Below are positions 25,582 through 33,157 of a DNA stretch of 64,000 bases, piece after piece. Position numbers and translations under genes: made by a program. This DNA comes from Micromonospora sp. C28SCA-DRY-2 (lineage in GTDB: Bacteria > Actinomycetota > Actinomycetes > Mycobacteriales > Micromonosporaceae), in assembly GCF_030519475.1 (NCBI RefSeq), contig NZ_JAUMKD010000003.1, positions 248,001 to 312,000 on the forward strand, read 5' to 3'. The notes under the pieces were generated by a model that saw only the letters and a program-made list of their open reading frames with translations, was not told the DNA's origin and did not search any database. The first letter of the stretch is position 1, and every line of letters begins with the position of its first letter.

Positions 25582-26690
25582 GTCAGCACCTCGTGCTCCC
25601 CCTCGATCAGGTCACCGGCCGCGAGGAACCGCGGCTCGTCCCGGCGGACCAGCTCCACCGGGCCCAGCAGCTGGGTGATCTCCCGGGTCAGCTGGCACAA
25701 CCCGAGGTGGTACTGCCCGTCGGCCATCGGGTCGGCCCCGCGGGCCACGTCGTCGGTGAGCCGCCGCACCGCGACCCGGACCGCCTCGGGCCAGAGCGTG
25801 TCGAGGGTCTGCGCCCAGCTCGGCGCGGCCGGCGGCCCGATCGGGGTGGTGCCGGCGAGGGCGAGATGGTCGACGCCGAGCCGGTCGAAGCCGGCCGCGC
25901 CGGCCGCCTCCCGGGGCAGGTGCGGCCGGACGGTCCAGAGCACCGGCCCGGTGCTGGAGACCAGGGTCAGCTGCCCGCCCTCGGTGCCGATGGTGATCCG
26001 GTGCCACAGGTGGGCGTGGTTGTCCGGCTCCCGCGGGTCCATCTGGTGCTGCACCCGCAGCGTGGTGGGCACCCCGGCGAACACCCCGTCGAGGCTGCGG
26101 AACGGCACGTCCAGCGGCGTCATGGCGCGCACCGCCGGCGGCAGCGGGACCGGCGGCGCGAAGCCCCACGGCCGCAGCCGGCCGAGCGCCGCGCCGAGCA
26201 CGTCGAGCAGCGGGTAGAGCACCTGGACGCTGCCGGCCGCGTCCACGAACAGCGGCGGCTGCCGGCGCAGCAGCGCCCGGGCCGCGGCGACGAACCGGCG
26301 CACCGGCGCCACGTGCACGTGGTGGCTGTTGAGCCGGTACGCGACCCGGTTGGCCCGCGCGGCGCGCAGGCACCCGGCCAGCTCGTCGGCGTGCAGCGGG
26401 TGCTCCTGGAGCACGTGGATCCCCCGGGACATCAGCGCCCGCGCCAGCCGGGCGCCGGGCCCGCCGGTGATCGCCGAGCCGACCACCACGCAGGCCACCG
26501 TGACGTCCCCGGGCAGCTCGTCGGGGTGCCGGTAGAGCGGCACGCCCCACCGGCGGGCGCAGGCGGCCGACCGGTCGCTGCCCCGGGCCAGGATGCCGGC
26601 CAGCTCCACCGGCGAGTCGGGCGCGGCGAGCCCGGCGAGGTAGACGCGGCCGAACCCGGTGCCGCAGACCACCGCCCGCGGCCGGGTCAC
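25578..26690 (-). CDS. Thiazolinyl imine reductase (PchG/Irp3-like)
   Basis: A 370-aa Gfo/Idh/MocA-type NADPH oxidoreductase. The N-terminus AVVCGTGFGRVYLAGLA is characteristic of thiazolinyl imide reductases of pyochelin and yersiniabactin synthesis. NSHHVHVAPVRRF and the C-terminal QYHLGLCQLTREI also fit. It reduces a carrier-bound thiazoline to a thiazolidine, which the NRPS methyltransferase insert can then N-methylate. Its presence directly behind the Cy/A(MT)/PCP gene strongly supports an N-methylthiazolidine in the product. The GTG start at 26690 is preceded by GAGGAGGGGGTG inside the upstream gene. Confidence 0.9.
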   Translation of the reverse strand: MTRPRAVVCGTGFGRVYLAGLAAPDSPVELAGILARGSDRSAACARRWGVPLYRHPDELPGDVTVACVVVGSAITGGPGARLARALMSRGIHVLQEHPLHADELAGCLRAARANRVAYRLNSHHVHVAPVRRFVAAARALLRRQPPLFVDAAGSVQVLYPLLDVLGAALGRLRPWGFAPPVPLPPAVRAMTPLDVPFRSLDGVFAGVPTTLRVQHQMDPREPDNHAHLWHRITIGTEGGQLTLVSSTGPVLWTVRPHLPREAAGAAGFDRLGVDHLALAGTTPIGPPAAPSWAQTLDTLWPEAVRVAVRRLTDDVARGADPMADGQYHLGLCQLTREITQLLGPVELVRRDEPRFLAAGDLIEGEHEVLT

Positions 26691-27832
26691 AGCACCCCCT
26701 CCTCGACCGTCGCGACGTCGGCGGCCGTCCCGTCGAACAGGTCCAACGCGCGCACCACCCCGGTGGCCCGCAACGCCTCGACCAGCTCGGCCGCGGCGAG
26801 CCCCTCGGCGGCCAGGTGCGCGCCCGGCGGCACCCGGCCGGCGAGCACCTGCGCGGCGGCCAGCGCGCAGACCGTACCGGTGATCTCCGAGGTGTCCGCC
26901 GAGCGCAGCACCAGGGTGCGGGTGCGCTCGGCGCCGTCCGGCCCGGTGCCGCCCAGCTCGAAGACGAGCAACTGGTACGGGCGCTTGCCGAACATGTCCA
27001 GCTCCGCCGCGGCGGCCAGGTCCCGGGCGGCGGCGCTCAGGTCGCCCTCCCCGCTCATGGCGCCCTGCAACCGGCTCAGCGTGGCCATCATCGCCGCCCC
27101 GCCGTCGAAGACCGCGTGCCAGCGCAGCTCGGTGAGCCCGAGCTGCACGGCGAGCCGCTCCCCCTCGTAGCCGAGGTACGGGTAGGCGGTGACCCGGCCG
27201 GGGAAGAACGGCAGCTCCACGTCGGTCAGCGCCCCCGCCGCCCGGGTGACCCGCCGGCCGTCCAGCCAGACCGCCTGCGACTCCTCGTCCCGGGTACCCA
27301 GGCTGAGCAGGTAGTCCACCGCGCCGGCCGGGGTCAGCCGGTCCATCACCCCCACGTGGACCACCAGCCGGCGGGGCCGGTGGAACTCGGTGGCGGCGAG
27401 CCAGCGGGGCAGCAGCCCGGTGAGTCCCGGCATCAGGCCGGCGGTGACCAGCGCGGTGCGGTCCTGTTCGGCGAGCCCGAGCGGGGTGAGCCGGTCCAGC
27501 AGCGGCAGGTCGCCACCGGCGTCGACGTAGTCGGCGCCGGCGGCCAGGGCCGCCCGGGCCACCCGGTCGACCACCAGGTACGACGCGGCGCTGGCGTTGA
27601 CCACCAGCCGGCAGCCGGCGCAGAAGCGGCGCAGCGCCTCGTCGTCGTAGACGTCCACCGCCATCGCCTCGGCCCGGCCGGCCAGCTCGCGGCGGACCAG
27701 GTCCTCGGCGGCGGCCAGCCGGCGACCACCGATGCGCAGCCGGTACTCCGGCCCGAGCAGCCGGTGCAGCCGGCGGGCCGCCGCGCCGCCCACCGCGCCC
27801 GACCCGCCGACCACCCCGACCAGCGCGCTCAC
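26687..27832 (-). CDS. Saccharopine-dehydrogenase-like reductase
   Basis: A 381-aa Rossmann protein starting SALVGVVGGSGAVGGAAARRL, with YVDAGGDLPLLD and LMPGLTGLLPRW in the middle. This resembles saccharopine-dehydrogenase-like proteins, some of which act as trans enoyl or imine reductases. A second reductase beside the imine reductase may act on another ring or double bond. GTG 27832 was chosen because it begins the family N-terminus. Upstream the frame stays open through two 62-bp repeat units, giving a longer but artificial-looking N-terminus. The C-terminus EEGVL and its DNA match the end of NRPS 33154. Function is uncertain. Confidence 0.72.
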   Translation of the reverse strand: MSALVGVVGGSGAVGGAAARRLHRLLGPEYRLRIGGRRLAAAEDLVRRELAGRAEAMAVDVYDDEALRRFCAGCRLVVNASAASYLVVDRVARAALAAGADYVDAGGDLPLLDRLTPLGLAEQDRTALVTAGLMPGLTGLLPRWLAATEFHRPRRLVVHVGVMDRLTPAGAVDYLLSLGTRDEESQAVWLDGRRVTRAAGALTDVELPFFPGRVTAYPYLGYEGERLAVQLGLTELRWHAVFDGGAAMMATLSRLQGAMSGEGDLSAAARDLAAAAELDMFGKRPYQLLVFELGGTGPDGAERTRTLVLRSADTSEITGTVCALAAAQVLAGRVPPGAHLAAEGLAAAELVEALRATGVVRALDLFDGTAADVATVEEGVL

Positions 27833-27956
27833 CGGAGGCCACCCTTCGTTCGCGACTGCGGGGCGCGCAACCCCGGCCCACTCCTCGCGCTCACCCGAGC
27901 CCACCCTTCGTTCGCGACTGCGGGGCGCGCAACCCCGGCGCACTCCTCGCGCTCAC
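27833..27956. repeat. Two tandem 62-bp repeat units with internal hairpin
   Basis: Two near-identical units (27833-27894 and 27895-27956) separate the NRPS stop from the next gene. Read on the minus strand, each begins GTGAGCGCG, and the same nine bases recur at the start codon of the next gene (27832). The spacing is exactly 62 + 62. The 56-bp cores at 27839-27894 and 27901-27956 differ at one base. Each contains the stem-loop CGGGGTTGCGCGCCCCG (27859-27875 and 27921-27937) and ends with AAGGGTGG, a possible ribosome-binding site. The stop codon of the NRPS lies inside the first GTGA. Similar sequences may be dispersed in Micromonosporaceae genomes, but I cannot check that here. Confidence 0.9.
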
Positions 27957-30900
27957 GGCCGTGCCCCGTCGACGACCCGCAGCTCGCCGAGGCACGCCTC
28001 GCGCCAGCGCCGTTCCACCCGCGCCGCCGCCTCCGGCCAGTGCGACCGGTCGAAGCCGAACACCAGGGTGAGGTCGCCGGCGTACAGCGGTGGCCCGTGG
28101 CGTACCAGGGCGTCGAGCGCGGACCGGAACGCGGCGTGCCGGGCGGTCAGCTCGGCCGGGTCGACGTCGAGCACCGCGGCGATCCGGGCCAGCCGCCAGT
28201 CGGCCGGCTCCGCGGCGAGCGCGCCGAAGACGCCGTCGTCACCGCCCTCCACGGCGCGGGCCAACTCCGCCTCGCCGGGCAGGCCAAGGTCGGCCGGGTC
28301 CACCCCGAGGTCGCGGGCGAACAGGTACTCGCCGAGCAGCTCGCCGGGCTCGCCGTCGGGCAGCGGCAGGCCGGCGACCACGGTCAGCCCGGCCACCGTC
28401 TCGCCGGCCTCGCCGAGCTGCCGGGCCAGCTCCGCGGCCAGGACGCCGCCGAGGTCCCGCCCGGTCAGCTCCACCGGCCGGCCGCGCAGTTCGGCGCGGA
28501 GCGCCGGAAGGTATCCGGCGGCCCTCCGCTCCGGGTCGTCGGCGGTGGCGTCGCCGGGCAGCTCCAGCCGGACCGGCCCCTCGGGCGGCACCGGGAACGG
28601 CAGGGCGGGCGCCCCGGCCGGCCCGGTGGCCGGCTCGGCGGCGTCGGCGCCGGTGAGGCGGGCGGCGAGCGTACGCACCGTCGCGCCCTCCAGCAGGTCC
28701 CGCAGCATGGTGTCGAAGAGCGCACCGGACGCGGCCGGCACGTCGTCCCGGATCCGGCCGACCAGCTGCGCCGCGAGCAGCGAGTCGCCGCCCAGGCTGA
28801 ACAGGTCGTCGTCGCGGCCCACCCGCTCGACGTTGAGCACGTCGGCCCAGATCGCCGCGATAGCGGTCTCCAGCTCACCGCTGGGCTCGGCGGACCCGGC
28901 GGCGCGGGCGGCCGCCGCCCGGGGCAGCAGGGCGCGCAGGGCGGCCCGGTCCACCTTGTCGTTGGCGCTGAGCGGGATCGCGTCGAGCACCTCCAGCCGG
29001 CTGGGCAGCATGTACTCCGGCAGCCGCTCGGCGAGATGCCGGCGCAGCGCCGCCGGGTCGACGTCGACCCGGTCGGGCTTGAACCGGGCGGCGAAGACGT
29101 GCATGCCGATGGCGTCCAGGGCGGCGTCGGTCGCGGAGAGCTGGACCGCCGGGGCGGCGCCGGCCGCGGCGAGCAGGTCCCGCCACTGCGGGGCGGAGAT
29201 GAAGGTCTCGTCCCGGCCCGCCCGCACGTCGGCGAAGTCCCCGGCGGTGGCGTCGAAGAGGAACTCCATCGAGGTGAGGATCTGGTAGTTGTCCCGGGTG
29301 GTCTCGATGAACACCAGCCAGCCGCCGGGGCGCAGCAGTTCCCGGAACCGGGCCAGCGCCTGGCCGGCGTCGCGGGCGTAGTGCAGCACGTTGGCGCAGA
29401 GGATCACGTCGACGCTGTTGGCCGTCATGCCCTGCGCGCGGTAGTCCACGTTGAGGTCGAAGAGGTGGTAGTCCACCCACGGGTAGTCGGCGAACCGCTC
29501 CCGGGCGCTGTTCAGGAAGAACTGGGAGACGTCGGTGAAGGCGTACCGCACGGGGTAGCCGCCCAGGGCGGGGATCAGGTCGATGCTGGTGCCCCCGACA
29601 CCGGCGCCGACCTCCAGCACCCGCATCGGGCGGTCGGCCGGCCAGGCCGCGGCCAGGTCGCACATGGCCCGGACGACCAGCCGGTTGAGGCTGTGGCTGA
29701 GGAAGTTGCCCTGGTACGCCGACTCCTGGATGTCCAGCCGGCCCTGCGGGAAGAGCAGTTGCACCGGGTCGACCTCGTCGCGCATCAGCTCCGGCAGGTG
29801 GGCGCTGGCGGTGCGGAAGTAGCCGACCAGCTCGGTGCGCAGGCCACCGGCGTCCTGCATCCGGTCGATCTCCTGCCACGCGGCGCGCACGGTGTCCGCG
29901 TCGACGGTGAGGCTCTCCGGCGCCGGGCGCAGCCGGCCGGCCGGGTCGCGCCGGATCAGCCCGTGCCGCTCCAGCGCGGCCAGCCAGCGGCGGATCAGCC
30001 GCTGGTGCTTGGCGCCCACCCGGGCGGTGCGCATCACCTCGTCGACCGTGTGCCCCACCTCGGCGGAGGTGAACAGGCCCTGGTCGCGCAGCGCGCCGAT
30101 CATCGCCAGCAGCGCCGTGCGGTCCAGCTGCCGGGCGAACCGGACGGCCTGCTCGCCGTCCTGCTCGGCCCGGATCGCGGCCAGTTCCCGCACCGCGGAG
30201 GCGGCCAGGTCGACGGGCTCGGCCGGGCCCTCGGCGCGGCGGGCCGGCTCCACGAAGGCGACCAGCCGCCGCTCCAGCGCGGCGTCGCCCTCGACCACCA
30301 CCGCCGCGGCGCCGACCGGCGGGTACGCCTGCGCGGCGGCCTCGATCTCGGCCAGCTCGATCCGGTGTCCCCGGATCTTGACCTGGAGGTCCTCCCGGCC
30401 GAGGAACTCGATGTCCCCGCTGGGCAGGTACCGGCCGAGGTCGCCGGTGCGGTAGAGCCGCTCGCCGGTGACCGGGTGGCGGACGAACCGCCGCGCGGTC
30501 AGCTCCGGGTCGCCGAGGTAGCCGTCGGCGACGCCGACCCCGCCGATGTACAGCTCGCCGACCGCCCAGTCCGGGCAGGGCCGCATCGTCTCGTCCAGCA
30601 CGTGCATTGTCTGGTTGGTCAGCGGCCGCCCGTACGGGATGCTCGGCCACTCCGCCGGCACCTCGTCGATCGGGTAGCCGATGGACCAGATCGATCCCTC
30701 GGTGGCGCCGCCGAGGCTGTGCAGCACCAGGCCGGGAAGCAGGGCGCGGATCTGGTCGGGCAGCCGCACCGGGATCCAGTCGCCGGAGAGCATCGCCAGG
30801 CGCAGCGAGTCCAGCCCGGTGGCGTCGGCCACGGCCAGGTAGTCGGCGAGCATCTGCAACTGCGCCGGGACCGAGTTCCACAGGGTCACCCGGTGGGCGC

Positions 30901-33157
30901 GGATCAGCTCCGCCCAGTGCGACGGGTCGCCGCGCCGGTCGGCGGCGGGCAGCACCAGTGCCGCGCCGACCGCCAGCGGGCCGAAGATGTCGTAGACGGA
31001 CAGGTCGAAGGAGAGCCCGGCCAGGCCGAGCACCCGGTCGTCCGGCCCGACCGCGAACCGCCGGTTGATGTCCTCGACGGTGTTCACCGCGCCCCGGTGC
31101 GGGATCACCACGCCCTTGGGCCGGCCGGTGGAGCCGGAGGTGTAGATGACGTAGGCGGTGTCCCGGTCGGTGACGCCGACCGGCGCCGGCGGTTCGCCGC
31201 CGGGCGCGAGGCCGTCCAGCACGATCCGGCGTACCCCGGCGGGCAGGCCCTCGGCGTCGGCGGTGGTCACCGCGTACCGGGCGCCGGCGGCCTCCACCAG
31301 GGACTCCTTGCGGGCCACCGGGGCGCGGGTGTCCACCGGCAGGTAGGCGCCGCCGGCGAGCAGCACGCCGAGCACCGCCACCACCTGCTCCGGGCCGGGC
31401 GGCAGCAGCACCGCGACCAGGTCGCCCGGTGCGCCGCCCGCGGCGCGCAGCGCGTCGGCGACCGCGGCCGCCCGGGCCAGCAGCTCGCCGTAGCTCAGCG
31501 TGCCGTCCGCGCCGATCACCGCCGGCCGGTCCGGGGTACGCCGGCACTGGGCGACGACCCCGTCGTGCAGCAGCGCGCCGGAGAGCGGGGCGGCGGTGTC
31601 GTTCACCTCGGCCCGCCGGGCCAGCTGGTCGGCCGGCAGCTCGACCGGGTCCGCGTCGTCCCACCGCCGCCCGGCCGCCAGCTCGCCCACCAGCGCCTGG
31701 AACGCGCCGAACATCGCCTCGACCATGCCGTCGGGGAAGATGCCCTGGCGGACGTCCCAGTTGACCACCAGCCCGTCCGAGCGCTCCAGCGCCTGGCAGT
31801 CGATCCAGACCTGCGGGGTCTGGCTGATCCCGTAGCCGAAGCCGACCCGCTGCGGGCCGGACTCCCCGGCGGTGCCGAGCCCGAGCGCGCTGGTGAAGAC
31901 CACCGGCATCAGCGCGGCGTCCTGGCCCCGGCGGCGGGCCACCTCGCGCAGCACCTCGACGCCGCTGACCAGCAGGTGGTCCATGTCCGCCCAGAGCTGC
32001 TGCTGCACCGCGCCGGCCCGCTCGCCGAAGCTGGCGCCGGCGTCGCCGTCGACCTCCAGCAGCACCGCCGAGGTGAAGTCGCCGACCAGCCGGTCGACCT
32101 GGGGATGCAGCGGCAGTCGGCGGAGCATGGTCAGGTTGAGCAGGAACCGCCGCCCCTTGCTCCACCGGCCGATCACCTCGGCGTACGCGGCGAGCACCGC
32201 CACCGACGGGGTGACGCCCCGGTCGGCGGCGAGCCGCTTCAACCCCTCGTACGCCTCGGTGGGCAGGTGCAGTTGCCAGCGGCGGAACCGCACCCCGCCC
32301 GGCTCGGCGGGGCGGTCGCCGAGCACCACCAGCTCCGGCGCCGGCGGCAGCGTGTCGATCCGGCGCCACCAGTACTCGCGGTCCTTGGCGTACCGGCGGG
32401 TGCCGCGCAGCTGCCGCTCGCCGAGCAGGTAGTCGCGGAAGGAGAGCTCCAGCGGGGGCAGCCGGTGCCCGGGGTCGTGGTAGCAGCGGGTGAACTCCTC
32501 CAGCAGCAGCTGGATGCTGACGTAGTCGGCGACCAGGAAGTCGATCGACAGGTGCAGCACCGCGCGGTCGTCGGCGCGGGTGACCCGGACCTCGAACAGC
32601 GGCCAGCCGTCCGGCGGGTAGACCCGGTGGTCCAGTTCGGCGCGGACCCCGTCGATCGCGGCCGCCACCGCCGCCGGGCCGCGGCCGCGCAGGTCGAGCA
32701 CCGGGACGACCAGCGGCGGCGGGTCGGGCATGATCCGCTGCGACCCGGCCGGGTCGATCCGGGCGCGGAGCATGTCGTGCCGGCGCACCAGCATCCGCCA
32801 CACCTCGGCGACCCGGTCGCCGTCCAGGTCGGGGAAGGTCAGCTCGCCGTACGCGTGGCAGCCCACCCCGCTGTAGGCGAACGCGCTGCGCCGACCCAGC
32901 ACGTAGGACATCTGGATGTCGGTCAGCGGGAACGGGTCGTGCCGCGCCGCCGGGTCGGGCTCCAGCCCGGCCGTCGGCGCCCCCTTGAGGTACGCCAGCA
33001 GCTCCGGACGGCGGGCCCGCAGCGTCTCCCGGCGCTCCTCGGTGAGCACCCCGCGCGGCGCCCGGAAGCGCAGTTGGCCGTCCTCCTCCCAGAGTTCGAC
33101 GCCGTGCGCCTCCAGGGTGTCGACCAGGTCCGACACGGTGACCGCTGGCTCGATCAC
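27953..33157 (-). CDS. NRPS: docking-Cy-A(MT)-PCP-degenerate TE
   Basis: A 1734-aa protein laid out like PchF. Residues 1-57 are a TubC-type docking domain. Residues 75-500 are a heterocyclization domain (D206xxxxD211xxS214). From about 530 an adenylation domain carries the motifs DLSVYDIFG, TLWNSVP, LSGDW and SLGGATEGSIW. The pocket code reads DLYNMSLIW, as for cysteine. Before the A10 motif LSANDKVDR the domain is interrupted by a methyltransferase with LEVGAGVGGTS (1181-1191). The PCP serine is S1459. The last 215 residues resemble a thioesterase but have GRDLGG (D1568) where GxSxG belongs, and they stop before the His region. It adds and cyclises Cys and N-methylates the ring. Confidence 0.95.
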   Translation of the reverse strand: MIEPAVTVSDLVDTLEAHGVELWEEDGQLRFRAPRGVLTEERRETLRARRPELLAYLKGAPTAGLEPDPAARHDPFPLTDIQMSYVLGRRSAFAYSGVGCHAYGELTFPDLDGDRVAEVWRMLVRRHDMLRARIDPAGSQRIMPDPPPLVVPVLDLRGRGPAAVAAAIDGVRAELDHRVYPPDGWPLFEVRVTRADDRAVLHLSIDFLVADYVSIQLLLEEFTRCYHDPGHRLPPLELSFRDYLLGERQLRGTRRYAKDREYWWRRIDTLPPAPELVVLGDRPAEPGGVRFRRWQLHLPTEAYEGLKRLAADRGVTPSVAVLAAYAEVIGRWSKGRRFLLNLTMLRRLPLHPQVDRLVGDFTSAVLLEVDGDAGASFGERAGAVQQQLWADMDHLLVSGVEVLREVARRRGQDAALMPVVFTSALGLGTAGESGPQRVGFGYGISQTPQVWIDCQALERSDGLVVNWDVRQGIFPDGMVEAMFGAFQALVGELAAGRRWDDADPVELPADQLARRAEVNDTAAPLSGALLHDGVVAQCRRTPDRPAVIGADGTLSYGELLARAAAVADALRAAGGAPGDLVAVLLPPGPEQVVAVLGVLLAGGAYLPVDTRAPVARKESLVEAAGARYAVTTADAEGLPAGVRRIVLDGLAPGGEPPAPVGVTDRDTAYVIYTSGSTGRPKGVVIPHRGAVNTVEDINRRFAVGPDDRVLGLAGLSFDLSVYDIFGPLAVGAALVLPAADRRGDPSHWAELIRAHRVTLWNSVPAQLQMLADYLAVADATGLDSLRLAMLSGDWIPVRLPDQIRALLPGLVLHSLGGATEGSIWSIGYPIDEVPAEWPSIPYGRPLTNQTMHVLDETMRPCPDWAVGELYIGGVGVADGYLGDPELTARRFVRHPVTGERLYRTGDLGRYLPSGDIEFLGREDLQVKIRGHRIELAEIEAAAQAYPPVGAAAVVVEGDAALERRLVAFVEPARRAEGPAEPVDLAASAVRELAAIRAEQDGEQAVRFARQLDRTALLAMIGALRDQGLFTSAEVGHTVDEVMRTARVGAKHQRLIRRWLAALERHGLIRRDPAGRLRPAPESLTVDADTVRAAWQEIDRMQDAGGLRTELVGYFRTASAHLPELMRDEVDPVQLLFPQGRLDIQESAYQGNFLSHSLNRLVVRAMCDLAAAWPADRPMRVLEVGAGVGGTSIDLIPALGGYPVRYAFTDVSQFFLNSARERFADYPWVDYHLFDLNVDYRAQGMTANSVDVILCANVLHYARDAGQALARFRELLRPGGWLVFIETTRDNYQILTSMEFLFDATAGDFADVRAGRDETFISAPQWRDLLAAAGAAPAVQLSATDAALDAIGMHVFAARFKPDRVDVDPAALRRHLAERLPEYMLPSRLEVLDAIPLSANDKVDRAALRALLPRAAAARAAGSAEPSGELETAIAAIWADVLNVERVGRDDDLFSLGGDSLLAAQLVGRIRDDVPAASGALFDTMLRDLLEGATVRTLAARLTGADAAEPATGPAGAPALPFPVPPEGPVRLELPGDATADDPERRAAGYLPALRAELRGRPVELTGRDLGGVLAAELARQLGEAGETVAGLTVVAGLPLPDGEPGELLGEYLFARDLGVDPADLGLPGEAELARAVEGGDDGVFGALAAEPADWRLARIAAVLDVDPAELTARHAAFRSALDALVRHGPPLYAGDLTLVFGFDRSHWPEAAARVERRWREACLGELRVVDGARP

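Noticed and set aside
27841..27956. CRISPR array
   Set aside because: Only two directly adjacent copies with no unique spacers between them; it is a tandem repeat.
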